Source: Coffea arabica
Lineage: Eukaryota > Streptophyta > Magnoliopsida > Gentianales > Rubiaceae
DNA length: 64,000 nt
Direction of reading: 5' to 3'
NCBI RefSeq assembly: GCF_036785885.1
Contig: NC_092320.1
Location: 15,191,557 to 15,255,556 of the forward strand
Each line of letters begins with the position of its first letter. The stretch's first letter is position 1. Below the pieces are notes generated by a model. The model worked only from the letters and a program-made list of their open reading frames with translations, did no database searches and was not told the DNA's origin. Made by a program: the position numbers and the translations under genes. Shown here piece after piece: positions 1 through 12,800 of the stretch.

Positions 1-3000
1 CAGGAACCTTTCGCAAAATTCTCACAGAGTTTGGTCTTGTAGTTGCTCCCTGGAGGGGCAGGGCCTCCAGGAATCGCAGGTGCCCTTCCTGGGCCACCTA
101 CTGGTCCAAGGCTGGCAATAAGCTCTCTTACCATTGCACTTGCCTGCTGGATTTGTTCAAATGTACCTTCGAGCTCAATGTTCCTCAGATTTGGATTACT
201 GTCGTGCTCTCGAATAGCTAACTTAACGCCTGTCTGACGACAAATCTGCTTGGAGTTCACCCCACTCTTCCCAATGATGGCTCCAGCTAGGGAAGCTTCC
301 ACACTAATTTTGGCTGTCGCTGAAGCACCAAAACTAGCAGCAGGTCCAGGTACAACTGGCTCCATGCGGCCACCAAATCGTCCAGGAATTGCACTCATTG
401 TGTGAGGTGGTGATGGCGCAATAGGCTTGCCAAGCTCCCAATCACCGTGAGCAAAATGACACTTATCGCCAAACTTGCATCCTTCGGCAGTATTATATTT
501 GTTGCAAATTTTGGTTTTAACTGTTGCTGAACCAGCACCATTTGGTACAGATGTCGGTGCTGCTGCACCTCGTGGGCCTGGGGCAGGAGGCAGATTCATC
601 ATCTGGGCAACAGCATTATAGCCACCAGGTACATGGTGAAGGAAATGGCAGCTCTCACCAAATGGGCAGCCAGCAGTGCTACATAGAAACACAATCCAAC
701 ACTCAGATCAAACTGTTGCCAAATCTTACAAGAGTCTAAATCTGAAATACTACCAGAATAAGTCAGGCAGCATTTTCCTTGGAAATAGATTATGTTTGAA
801 AAACCAAGATATTGTTGAAAGAAAATTTGATCTCGTAGTCACCAAGTTGACTTTACAGAGCCATTTTATACTTAAACAGGAATATAGATGCTGAAATGGC
901 CACAATTAAAAGACACCATACATTTGGTAACCCAGAAAAGTTTAAAATTGAAAGGGCAGCAATCCATAAAGGAAAAACAGACAGAAAGATGGTATTCACT
1001 TTATTTACAATTTGACATGAAAACCAAGAATCATGATTGACAAACATAAAACATATGTATAGTTACGTCTTAGTCCTGAGAGTACGGAGGTCAAGAATTC
1101 AAAAGAAGTCTTCCCCTGCCACCCGACCGCAAAACCCATCTCACCATACAAAGAATGGGGATGGTCATATGGAAAAGAGGATTGACAAAGTTTGCCATCC
1201 AGGTTGATTAAAATCTGTAAAATTCCCAATACAGCAGAGAAACATGATTATACTCAAGGCCTATGAATTTCTTTATTTCTATTAACGCTGATGTTTGAAA
1301 TGAAGCACTAGAGAAGCCTTCAGAGACTTGTTAATGGTGCTAAATGTTTGTTATTGATGAGTAAAACATTCCAGAATCAAGACCACAGGCTAAACAATAA
1401 AAAAAGCCACTACACAAGATACACTAAAGGCATCATCATCAATATCCAAGTTTTTCAGTTTCACGTGAAGCATTTTCCATTACTAGTCACTGCTCGTCAA
1501 GACAATTAAATGGCGGACAAGAACCGAGAGTAATTAATTAGGCCTCACTTTCAGACAAAAATTTGAAATATTTTACATCTCTACACAAGTTAAATGATTG
1601 TTCTGCAAAAATGTGTCTGCGACATTCAATGTTAGTATCAACTAACATTCAATAAGCAGAAAAACATCATAAACCTTTTCCTTTGACCCGAGATCTGTAC
1701 CAGGAAAAACCAGTGTAAATTTTACTACTTACAAAAACAATGTTCTGAAAAAAGGTTACAGGGGGAAAATAGATAGCCCTGTGTACAATATTTTACATTT
1801 GTTTCGCAGATTAATTTATGGAAAATATCTCCCAATGGTTTAGATTCTCAAATGTAAATTTAACATCTATTTGAGCCCTGATGACCGTAAGACTGTATAT
1901 GATACGCCTAGGACCACGTGATTGCCTACAGGGCTGCTAGCCAATGGTAAGATCATAAAGTGCTTGCAAACTCTCTGTGTCACATTTGTTATAGAACCAC
2001 CACAAACCCATACAAATTCGCAACTTCAACCACATTTATATAATCAAAAGCAGACTTGTTGAAAACATACTGTTTCAAAGTTAAAGAATTAAAATATATC
2101 CAAAAGAAATACTCTAGATGACTCTAAAAGTCGTTCAATATAAACAACTGATGGCCAACCAAACTTTAATTTAATCTCAAAAACTTGTAAAACTCAAGCT
2201 AGCAGCTATCAAACAGGAATAAAAGGAACATAATGTAACATGTTCAATGACCCCCAAGCTTTTCAGGATTTTCAGGCCACGTGTTGAAAAGATGTTGCAT
2301 ACACTGAAGCAACAAATCCTATATCAGGCGGGGGCTGCTTTCAACCACAAACAGTAAATTGTTTGAAGTCACATAAAAAATAGTACTTAAATATTATAGA
2401 ACTGTATAAAGATTAATACAATATTGCAACGGTTGTGTTCAACTTTATTTACTGATCAGAGAGCCAACAACATTGAAAATAGCACATAAATATTATATAA
2501 TTGTATTGTACCTTCACAATACAAGAACCAAAAACATTGAAACCACTGCTGCTATTACGATCTCCATTAGGAAGGATTATTAGGCCTAGGAAATATTCTA
2601 GATAATATTATTTTGCTCGCATAAGCACTGGTTTTTATTGTACTTCACCCAAAAACTTCTTATATAGCGCTGATTTCATCTGCCACCTAATAGCCCACAA
2701 AAATGTTCAACATCAGCAGGCAAATGATTCACCTCACAGTTAATTGCTAATACAGCATCTTCTCCTCTGAAATTTGATTGACAGTTTACAAAGAGCCAAA
2801 GAGAATACCAATACCAAGATCAATAAGCCAATACATTTTGTACACAATTCACCACTCTGCCAGCACATCTATAGTTTTTAATACTTGCAATATCAAGAGT
2901 AGGTATTAAATTTATGACTATTAACTGTTGACAGAAAATTTACAAGTTTTAGGCAAGTAAAGATTTGAACCTGAAAAACTTCGTGCAAGGCTTCGATTTG

Positions 3001-4712
3001 CTTCCTATACCACTTGATAAGGAGTCCATTTCTGTTGCAAACATTAATTACTTTTTTCCAGTTAGAATTTAATCGATTCTTGAAATTGATTATGTATCAT
3101 CTAACAAATATGATATCAGCTTGTTACCAACAAAAAGAAAAGTACAACTATTACGACCTTCTTACCCGCAACAGATTGTTATAAGCTTCTGACAAGCAAA
3201 AATAGTACTCGTAAAGCTAAAAAAATTTTATATACTATTGCGAGTTCAAGCTATGTGCAAGCAAAGTTTTTGTACTCTTCATTTTCAATAGATTACACCT
3301 ACATTTTTCTTAGTAATGGACTGTTGACATATTTGCTAAACAACAAGGATCACTATTAAAATCCACCAACTAAAAAGGAAAGACGACAAATAGGGCTGCA
3401 AACGAGCCGAGCCGAGTCGAGTTTTGAGCTAATCGAGCCGAGCCTCGACTAAATTTTACCAAGCTCGAGCTCGAGCTCGAGCTCGACGAGCTGGCAATTT
3501 TCGAGCTCGAGCTCGACTCGAATCAAGTCGAGCCGAGCTCGAGTTCGAGCTCGAGCTCGAAAAAAATAAAAAAAAATTATTTTATTTTTAAAAAAATAAA
3601 AAAAATAATAATTTTTTCTGAATAAATAATAAAATATTAAGGATATATACGTAATTTCACTATGAAAATAAAAAATTAAAATATATTTATATATAATATA
3701 CGTAATTTTATTATTAAATAAAAATAAAAAATATATATAAATATATATACTCAAGCTCGCGAGCCGGCTCGCGAGCTAACGAGCTTAATATTCTGAGCTC
3801 GAGTTCGAGCTCGAGTTTGACTCGAGCTGGCTCGAGCTCGACTCGAGCTCGATTAATCTCGAGCTCGACTCGAGCTTGACTCGAGCCGCTCGCGAGCGGC
3901 TCGCGAGCGGCTCGATTCGTTTGCAGCCCTAACGACAAACTCCTGACAACAGAAATGTACAACAATAAAAGTGCTCAGACACAGATGTGCACAACAGGTC
4001 AATTCTCCAGTCTTTAAAGATATATCCATATTTTAACCAAAAGTTCCAACGTGACAAATTTTACAGTCTCCATTTTCTTCCCATTTTACCAAAAAGGACC
4101 ATTCTTATCTTCTGAAACCCAGTGCAGGACAAGTAATCAGGATCCAACAGGTAATTTACTCTTGCTTCACAGGCCACACACAACACAAGTATCATACACC
4201 CAAAAAAAAGTGTGGTACAAAAAAAATTTGTATAATTGACAAAAAGGCAAAAAAGAAGAAAGCAACTAGTACTTTGGAGTCTGGAACGAGAGGTTGAGAT
4301 CTCGGGGGCAAGAGTAAGGGCAGCCTTTCATTTTTCTTAAAGGCTTGGGAGCAAAGCGTAAATTTTACAACGATATGAGTGAAAATTTTAAAGATTTTAG
4401 GATATAAAGCAACTTTAAGTGTCCTAAATCAGGCACATCTTCATGAATCAGCACAATTTTAACATATATAAGAGCCAAAACCAAAACAAAAACAAACTGA
4501 AAATCCAATAAATCATGAATGCAATATCAACCAAGAAAGCAATTTTAGTCATTATAAGTTAAAAAAAAAAAGCAAACAGCCAGGTACAATTCAATAAAAG
4601 AAAAACAGCATAAAACTAAAAATTGTAGAGAAATTCAACCTGGCTTAGATTTCTTGAAGCCGCCATTGGCGTTGAGATTGGAGTCTGTCCTGTTTCTCTT
4701 CCGAATATCCAT
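1..4712 (-). CDS. KH-domain protein with CCCH zinc fingers, partial at the window edge
   Basis: Likely RNA-binding protein. Exons on the minus strand are 4640-4712, 2971-3031 and 1-678; introns are GT-AG and phases match, giving 270 visible residues. The start MDIRKRNRTD is typical of a plant family that includes Arabidopsis AtC3H12/36/52-like proteins. Finger 1 (KPCTKFFSTAGCPFGESCHF, then LH) is split by intron 2, and finger 2 is KICNKYNTAEGCKFGDKCHF then AH; both are C-x8-C-x5-C-x3-H. A KH domain follows, with its GxxG loop in AGAIIGKSG. A third finger begins at KTKLCENFAKGS and is cut by the left edge, so the C-terminus is missing. Intron 1 (3032-4639) carries a hAT insertion; intron 2 is 2.3 kb and shows nothing else. 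Family assignment is firm; the exact orthologue and any RNA target are not known. Confidence 0.93.
3391..3931. mobile_element. Non-autonomous hAT-type element with 8-bp target duplication
   Basis: A 541-bp insertion in intron 1 of the zinc-finger gene. Both ends start with the inverted repeat TAGGGCTGCAAACGA (15 of 15 matching), and the site ACGACAAA is duplicated exactly at 3383-3390 and 3932-3939. An 8-bp duplication and a TAGGG-type end are hallmarks of the hAT superfamily. The two arms (about 3391-3560 and 3750-3931) are made of CTCGAG/GAGCC units and could pair into a long hairpin around an AT-rich centre. It has no transposase; open frames across it only spell Glu-Leu repeats. Confidence 0.92.
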
Positions 4713-5060
4713 AGCTCCCCAAACTCAGATCCAGAGAGTGTTAAATCAGCAAAGACAGCAACGAACCTTCAAGTAACTAAAACTCTAACAAAACTCCTTA
4801 AAAAAAAAACAAAACAGGGAGAAAATTGAAGTAAATCTCCTAAGCTAAGAAGGGATAGCAGGTAGCCAAAAAAAAAAAGAAAAAGAATAATTGCAAAACC
4901 CTAACCCTAACTGTCCATGGGTTTTTGCAGAGGCTCTACAGGGGAGGGAGAGAGCGCGAGAGAGAGAGATGATTAGAGGCGGGGAAGGAAAGAGGGCTGC
5001 CTCCTCGGAGAAAGAGTGAGCAAAACAAAAGAAATAACGATTTGCAGCAGAGATATTTAA
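4713..5060 (-). promoter_or_regulatory. Upstream region of the zinc-finger gene
   Basis: Reading away from the start codon, the region has a pyrimidine-rich leader on the gene strand (a GA run on the plus strand at about 4940-4970). A double telo-box-like AAACCCTAACCCTAA lies at 4896-4910, and a TATA-like TTTAAATAT (minus strand) at about 5052-5060. Telo-boxes are common near the start sites of plant housekeeping genes. The transcription start itself cannot be read from sequence. Confidence 0.4.
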
Positions 5061-5234
5061 ACGCTAGTACCAGTAGTGCTACTCTTACATAGATATAAGA
5101 TTATTAGGAAAAGACGCTAGTACTAGTAGCGCTGCTCTCACGTACTATAGTTATTATTTAAGTGAGTTAACAATCATCATGTTGACTTAAAAATGTACTA
5201 CTTGATATTAAGTGAGTTAACGCTAGTACTGGCG
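5061..5234. repeat. Local repeats around GCTAGTACTAG
   Basis: ACGCTAGTACCAGTAGTGCT at 5061 recurs as ACGCTAGTACTAGTAGCGCT at 5114 and in part at 5220 (CGCTAGTACTGG). The motif TTAAGTGAGTTAAC also occurs twice (from about 5158 and 5208). The repeats are short and nearly palindromic. They lie between the zinc-finger promoter and the transposon and have no assigned function. Confidence 0.6.
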
Positions 5235-5245
5235 CCCCACTCGAG

Positions 5246-5380
5246 TTCGTTTGGACAGAGTATTATTTGAAATAATTACTGTAATATTTTTTATAATATA
5301 ATATATATGAGATAAAAATATAATTAAAAATATAAAAAAAATAAATTAAAAAATATATTTATGATGCAAGCAAAATATTG
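5246..5380. mobile_element. MITE-like fragment
   Basis: AT-rich DNA starting GTTTGGACAGAGTATTATTT and including GATGCAAGCAAA near its other end. It resembles a very common dicot MITE type whose ends read TTTGGA(T/C)A. A matching right-hand inverted repeat is missing; instead it runs into a second TTTGGATAG sequence, taken here as the edge of the PIF/Harbinger element. It may be truncated or interrupted. Assignment is by general likeness only. Confidence 0.4.
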
Positions 5381-5703
5381 GTGGTGTTTGGATAGTGTGT
5401 TATTTGAAATATTATTTGAAATATTCAAATTTGACTTTTGTGAATAATGAAACTTCCAAATAATTGTTTGGACAGCGAAATATGACATGAAATAATTGTT
5501 TGGATAACTACAACTTTTATTTATCTTTTTTTAAACAAAGGTAATACAAGAGTCCACCATTATGACATAGATGTTAGACATTGAAGTTCCTCTGACACGA
5601 TTCTCAGTACACTAAGTCTGGTGATAGACCTTTATTCCATCTACGATGGCAGCAGTTGATAAAAGATGTATGTGATACTTTGACTACTATTGAAGCTCGT
5701 CAT

Positions 5704-7108
5704 CTATCGCCTGCGGCGTCCTTGGGCTGCATACATTTGGTCCGCCATTGCATCGCGTGTTGCTTTCCATGCTTCTATCTCTGCCCGAGAAGCGTTTGGA
5801 GTCTGCATATGCACCCTTTCGCCGAAGTTGGGTTGCACCTCTAATTGAATATTTTCATCCTCAAACCTTTGGAAATGGGCATCTCCGGGTTGGAACATTC
5901 TCAAAAAATTATGTAGCCCACAGCATGCAATTACCACACTAATCTGTGTGGTCATATAATAATTGGGTACTGGGCCCTTGAGGAATTTGAATCTCATTTT
6001 CAATACTCCAAACGTACGCTCTATAACATTTCTAAGACTCGAATGTCGGGTGTTAAACAACCGCTTGGCTGGATCTCGTTGCTGAACATTCTTGTAGGGT
6101 GGTAAGAAACCCGGAGTGTTTCTGTATGCTGCATCTACCAAGTAGTACTTCCCTATAGTTCTCAAAACATGCAAGGGAGCAAGGATGGAGAATTAGTAGC
6201 AGTGACTTTGTGTATTTTACGTGTGTGAAATGCCAAGTAGTAAGTAATTTTGTACCTGCCGGCGGAATTGGAAAATCTGATGGCGGCATCAACGCAGATT
6301 CTAACACCCGTGCATCGTGGGCACTGCCTTCCCATCCAGCGTATACGTAGTTGAATCGCATGTCAAAATCGCAGACTGCCAGGACATTTTGTGAGTGTAT
6401 CCCATGTCGATTGGTATATGCCATCTGCTCTCCATTTGGCGGGCAAGCCGGAATATGTGTGCCATCTAGAGCTCCAACAGCACCCTGTCAAGAATTAATA
6501 ATCGTCTAGAAATGGTTAAGTCCTCTAGCAGAGCAAATTCGTAAGGCTGTATGATTGTAGACTAAATTATAGGATATTACCTGGAACCATGGATAAAAGT
6601 GTCTTGAGTTTGCAATTCTTGGGTGAACATTATCGTGGTCATACGGTCTTATTATTGTGGCGGCAAATCTGCATAGGCCCTTGAGCAGTTTGTGTACGTT
6701 TCGATTAATTGTCTCCGTTGACCGGTTGAATCGTTCCGCTAGCACGCGCTGAGTATGCTTATGACTTACCATGACTAGAGTCATTGCTAAGGCTTCCTCT
6801 ATCTCAACCCTTTGTTGATAGGATCGAGATACATAACCGTTATTCTGGAGTATTTCACATAAACGAAGAAAATTGTCAACTGTGATACACATGTTTTCCA
6901 TACTTCGTCGGTAATGCCCATTGATCACCTCTTCAACCCACTGCCGTCCGGTTAGAGAGTCGTCGTGGTGAGGTATTTTATCCCTAGCTCGGTCACGATG
7001 CAGCATCATTAATTCTGCTGCCAAAACCAACATTGTCTCATCCCTTTCATCTTCTTCAGCTATTTGTTCTCTCCGTCCTCTGGCCGTCCTCCTATTGTTG
7101 GCCGCCAT
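5704..7108 (-). CDS. PIF/Harbinger DDE transposase (HARBI1-like)
   Basis: Predicted nuclease that cuts and pastes the element, working with the Myb-like partner. Exons on the minus strand are 6581-7108, 6256-6484 and 5704-6152; both introns are GT-AG and the frame is open for 401 aa. The N-terminal half has a helix-turn-helix-like stretch (RVLAERFNRSTETINRNVHK, about residues 121-140). The DDE_Tnp_4 core follows: GALDGTHIP (D183), GSAHDARVL (D233), VDAAYRNTPGFLPPY (D259) and IERTFGVLK (E297). I cannot say from sequence alone whether D233 or D259 is the second metal ligand. The tail is basic (RRRR). No frameshift or internal stop is visible, so it may be functional. Length and two introns fit plant PIF/Pong-type transposases. 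Confidence 0.95.
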
Positions 7109-7493
7109 AGTACAAATGCCTCTAAAGATAAAGAGAGTAACTATAAACTGCTAAATAAGAATCAATTATTTTTTACAGACAATGAGCAAGGGAAACGATT
7201 ACCTTCAAGTACTCGGTGGCATAAATGTATCTTTATGCTTATGAAAAACACGTTCGTCTGGGACGCCAATAGAAAGAAGCTAGAGTTTTGTGACAACTGC
7301 ACGACTCCACCCATAAGGAGAACTACATATAAGGCGCAATCAGAATACGAGCAAAGCTATGCACCGGCAAATTCACATGCAACAATGAACTCATTTTCAA
7401 AAATGCTACTATCTTTTTCGAAAGGCTACCATTTTTTTTAAAAGCCTGATAATCTATTATCGACTCCTGTACAATGTGTAGACAAATAATTCT

Positions 7494-8230
7494 GTGGACA
7501 CAATTATCGGTGACCCTGGTAAGAAGAGAACCAGAGTAATAGCCCGTGAACCCTTTCTATTGCATGGAGTAGAGCAAGCTGTACGATCCTCCGGCTGTAC
7601 ATACAGCACTGCGCTTAAGGCTTTGCCTCTCACTTCGCACTGTGGTTCAGCAGGTTCCTCCGTGAAGGCTATGTAGACTGCTAGGACAACTTGTCTTGAT
7701 GCTGTCCAATCTTACTTTTTTGATCTAATGCTCACTCTGTTCAATTCACCTTACCTCACCTGACTTTTTCAGATTACCACACCCCCTTTTGAGTTCTCTT
7801 TTTCAACAAATTTCTTTATTCCAGTGATGCCCGGTTGTACAACTTGAGACTTTTCCCTGAAGGCTGCATGAGTGGTAGCAGGTACAAAGTACTTGAGCAC
7901 ATTTGTTAAAAGAGAACAAAGTAAATGATTGATTACGGTGTAAAAGAGAACAAAGTAAAAGAGAACAAAGTAAGGATGATGAATCTAGGAATGATGCTGC
8001 TGATGACGTAATCAAGAAATACAAGCGGGTCATTTTTCATCTTTGTAGTTTATTTACATTTGTGGTAAAGAGAAAAATTACTTGGTTGAAAGAACTATGC
8101 GATTGCAGTTACTGTATGAAGCAGCAGAGCTTGAAGAAAGTAAGAAGGATGTGCAGGAGATCTATAAGGAGGCACTTGCATTATATCAAGTAACCTATGA
8201 CTATGCCATAAGCACAACTAATTTTTAGTT
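7494..8230 (+). other. Possible captured gene fragments inside the transposon
   Basis: Between the two transposon genes, short plus-strand stretches look like exons. One at about 7971-8039 reads SKDDESRNDAADDVIKKYKR and ends near a TTTGTAG. Another at about 8097-8228 follows an AG, is open for about 44 codons (LLYEAAELEESKKDVQEIYK and on) and ends in TAG. I do not recognise the protein. They could be host exons captured by the element, or chance. Confidence 0.2.
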
Positions 8231-8805
8231 TCTCATTTGTGTATTTCACCCAACAATAAGTATCCTGCTCAAGTAAACCTGCTGGAGTAAATCATCCAAG
8301 GCAAAATTCAAGGAAAAGCCATATACGAAGGCTGCAACTTCCTGTCCGCAACAAATAAGTTAAGTGAGCTATGAAAGTTAAGCCAACAATCAACCATTCA
8401 TATTTTCACCAACCTCATATGGTAAATAGCCATTATGCAATATAAGTAACAATTAAGAACTAGCAACAAAATCTCACACAACAAAAATGAAAAAAACTAA
8501 TTTCGAGCAAACTCATTTTACACATACAGTGCAACAAATGTATTTGTAAACAGGAAAATAACTCAAGCTTATAGTTCTTAGCGGGTACAGGCAAGTCCCG
8601 AAGGCTGGAAAAAAAAATGGACTCCACCAAACTGGAAAAAAGGGAGCAACTCCACACGCATCACTCCAAACTCTTATTCAAACCACAGCCAACTAAGATC
8701 TGGGATATATTTATCCCCCTATAACACAACCTTTGCCGGTGTGAGATAGCAGAAACGGATTTGAGACGGCAACTCTTCTGTTGTGGTGGAATAGACTATT
8801 TCAAA

Positions 8806-9869
8806 TTATGTTTCACCTTTCTTCCTCATATGCCTTGCGACATATGCATATCTTCCAGCAGCGTCATAGCGCATGAAGATAATCCGTTGGCCTAAATTTT
8901 CATCTTCGGCCAGATACGAGTCTATTTCTATCTTCCAATCAACGGGGATATCCATGGCTGAGACGATGTCTTGACAATTTTCGACTTTGTACGTCTCTTC
9001 TCTGTCTATACGATCCTTTCGATCAGTTCTCGCCACGTCTGTGAAGTTGCCGATCTTGCTTAAGGCGTCTTCAAGTCTGTCCGCAGATGATCGGGTAGAT
9101 TTTGTGCCTCTGGAACCCTCTCGCTCGCCGGAGTTACCCAAACTGCTTGCTGGTCGCTTCCCACTACTGCCTCCCGGAATAGGGGGCACGTAGTACACGT
9201 CCTCCCCTTCCCAAGGGGAGGTGGCCGAAGGCGGTTGCGACGACACTGAGGCTTTCGCCTTGCCTTTCCGACTCCTTCTAGAGGTGGTTTGCTCGTTTCC
9301 GAGTTGCTCAAGGGAAATTTCTGGCTGGCTAGCAGACTGTGCTCGTGTCCCTGTAGCCGTTTCCCCAATCATGATAGGAGTGAATCGCTCGTATAAGCCG
9401 CAACTAAATGGCTTAGAAAAGTCCTCATACTCGCTGTTGGACTGTTGGTTAAAAGACACAAGGGATAAGTGATTTGTCACGTTTCTAGCTTGTATATATG
9501 CATAAGCAAACTGGTCAGATTCGACTCACAATAAATGAAAAAACTAACCGAAATGAGATCGGCCCAATGGTCCTTGTCAGCAGTGAAATGCTGGGTGTCC
9601 TCTTCCCATCCGATGCCAGTTGCAGCCTTGTTGCTGAGCCCCCGAAGCTGGCAAAAAAGTTGCCATTTCTTCTTGAACCGGTAGAATCTAGATTGGCACT
9701 GCGCAGCACTGACTTCATCTCCATGGTTTTCACGCAAATGCTCGGCTATCTGACCATAATTCCATTCAAGTGATTTACGCTTGTCCCATTTTTTTGACAG
9801 CTTGAAGGCGATGTACGCATCAATGAAGTGCTCATCCATTTCAGGAGTCCACTCGAACTTACCTCCCAT
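8806..9869 (-). CDS. Myb/SANT-like DNA-binding protein of the PIF/Harbinger element
   Basis: PIF/Harbinger elements carry a second gene for a Myb/SANT-like (trihelix-type) protein that binds the element ends and brings the transposase into the nucleus. Exons on the minus strand are 9549-9869 and 8806-9441, joined by a GT-AG intron in phase 0 for 318 aa. The Myb-like domain spans about residues 5-105, with tryptophans in FEWTPEMDEHF, LEWNYGQIAEHL, KKWQLFCQL and IGWEED. The middle is Ser/Arg/Lys-rich (SRRSRKGKAKA) and may hold a nuclear signal. The C-terminal part (about 245-318) is charged and helical. The gene lies 1.7 kb upstream of the transposase on the same strand, as expected. The frame is intact. 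Confidence 0.88.
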
Positions 9870-12800
9870 CGCCTATTGTAAAATTGCAAGTGCAAGTTAG
9901 TAGGCATGCAAATATACATGATAGTAAATATTTTGAGGTGAGGCAAATGTATACCATACGGCTTGCTTCAAAGTTACTGATGCACTCTTCAATATCGTTG
10001 GAGTCAGTGGATGATTGGACTGTGCAATTGGAGGTGCAGCTGATGGGAGGAGCTAAAGACAGAAAACATGCAGAAAACTGACGTGAGTCACATAATCACA
10101 TAATGCAGTACTGTATTCAGGGCCAGGAAAAACTTAAGTATGCCTTACACTGACTATTACACTGCTGTTGTGAGTTGAGGGGCATCTCTATCAGTCTCCG
10201 TCATGGCCTTAGTTAAAACGTAGGGAAAAATTTTGGAAGCCAACTGTCAAATGAAACGTCCTTCTATTGTTCTGGGTTAATGCACGCTGATTTGTTAACT
10301 CTACAAGTACAACAAATAACCGGAATATAAGAACTGCCATGTGGAGCATAACTGTCAGCATAACAACGCAGATTTTTTCCCCCAACTCATACAAGTCTCT
10401 GGACAAGTACTAAAGTGGAAACATATTCGGCTACAAACGAATTTGTACATACAAACAAATTTCATGAGACAGGAATAGTTGAAGTATCTCCATAATTCGA
10501 AAATGTGTCGAAAAAGCACAGATATTTAGCGCATATATAGCCCCAAATTTTTCAAGTTGGCCAAAACAATATACTAAGGCCAAAACAACTGTCATTATCC
10601 TCCATTCTCATCTGGAAGAAAGTAACTGAAATATATAGTAGTATCTTCTCGAGTATAATATAGTACAATTACTTACTAAACAAGAATATTAGGCCTTTTT
10701 TCTTTTGTACTATCTTTTACAACAGAAAACGAAGTACGTACCATCTTCTACAACTTAATATAGCAACAACACATACTATTCTGAGAAGAGGAAAGCCGAA
10801 ATTGGTGAAAGAAGAGGGATATCAAACAAAAGCTGTTGGACAAATATATCCAAACATTTTGGACAAGTTGAGGACTGTTGAAAATGTTCCACTGGATTGC
10901 AAGTAGCACAGGATTATCTGGAGAAAAGAGGAATTAACGCCAAATTCTAGATGGATGAGTGGTACTATGTGAAGCTAGAGTAGCAGAAATGTTCAAAAGT
11001 AGAAAGCCACAATATAGTTGGATATCTCTACACTAACATATGGAAATGGAAAGGAAAAAAAGGCATATTTGACCAATGAGTCTTTGCATTAGACATATTC
11101 CAGGTCTAATGATTTGAAAAACATATTACATTATCATAATTAATGTATATAATCATACTGCAACATGATATGATTGTACTTACAGAGATTTTTTCTTTCT
11201 CTTTTGCCCCGCCATCTGGAACCATCTCAAGCAAAATATTAACATCGCTATGTATATTTCGATAACACAGCAGACGAATGTTAAATCCGGTGCATGAGAT
11301 TACAGGGCAGGCAACAGTTATTGGTTTATAAGAAACTTAAAAAAAATGGTTCTCTGGAATGAAGCAGATAAAATGGTTCTCTACTCTACAACAGAAAATT
11401 AATTTGCATAGAATTTCTGCAACGTATCTGTGCTAGAGAAGAGTAGCTTTACAAGTTTAGGTGTTTGAGACAACCTAATACCAAGTAGAATGCATATTCA
11501 TGAAAAACCAAGAAAGAAAAAAAATGTATATCCAGTTGCGCTGTCAGGCAAATGGCACTTAAGCACTCGAAGCGTCAAAATGTTGGTATTTCAAAGTAAT
11601 GCAATATCAAGCAATATCAAGCAGGTTCTATTTCACTGCTAAGGATGCTTTGGTTGCATCAGTTATAAACTTTGAAATTCCAAGGGTGTTAAACTATGCA
11701 TAGCCATTAAAAACCAAAAACAAGTATACTTTTTCACAATTCTAGCTGATGCTTCATTTGGATTAAATCATGGATCATAAGCAAAATATGCACCAGCAGA
11801 CAAAATGAAGATGAAAAACTTCTTAAGTAAGAATAATGACATCTTTCATGAACAGCAACTCCACAAGCATCTCTAGCACATTATCAATTTCTAAGAGAGC
11901 CCATCTGAATACAAACTTCCGTTCTACTTTTATTTCAACAGTACAAGCTTTCTCATTGATTATGCCTTTCGGAGTACAGGCTAGATAAGTCTAGGTGTGA
12001 GACTTTTTAGCTAAAATGATACTAAACCAGTGGGATCTCGCACTGACTGCTTTTGGGTCTTTCGAATTTATGCAATTGGCAAACAGCTTAAACACTCTAT
12101 GCATCAAACCTGCAACCTCTACCATAAGCATTAGTTGTTAACAGATCTATGCGATCCAAATACCTCTAACAAGTGTGACAACAGTTAAATGAGCCAAAAC
12201 AATGGCTTCACCTTTCCAGTATTTTAGGCCTTTTAAAACAACGCATTTTTCTAAGAGATGACACCGCCAGACAAAAACAGAATTTCCAGTTCTTGTGAGT
12301 AATCAAAAACAGTATCCAGTGTTACTAAATAAATTGAATTCTTCATTTCAACAAAATAATTTAAGTATCATGGTCAAATAAAACATAACTTTAATCTGAA
12401 AGACACAATTAACATTTTCAAGTATCAGTAACTGGTCTTCCTGTTGCGTTTCTATTTATGAAATTTGTATTCTTGATTCAATGGTTAGATTTAAGAATTA
12501 CGAGCTTTTTCAAGTTTAAGTTGCAATTACCTAGTAGAAAAATGATACTGCAAACATTACTCTGTCATCTATGTAGAACTTCCAAGTTTTAAATTGATTA
12601 ATTTGTACCACTTCCATCTAAACTTTTTGGCATTTGAAAGGCCTTTTCCCAGGTCAAGGCTCAACAGAAAGACAAATAGCTGACTGTCTGAGCAAGAGTG
12701 TTGACAGAATATAATAGTTAAGTACCTTTTACCTACTTATCTGGCTAGACTGGGACCCAATGACTAAATCCTTTACAGAGTTCATGCCTGGATTTGTTCA

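Noticed and set aside
3449-3965. Minus-strand frames rich in Glu-Leu repeats
   Set aside because: They are the CTCGAG-unit arms of the hAT-type element read as codons, not a protein gene.
8987-9773. Plus-strand frames opposite the Myb-like transposon gene
   Set aside because: They are shadows of the minus-strand exons, which have clear domain content and consistent splicing.
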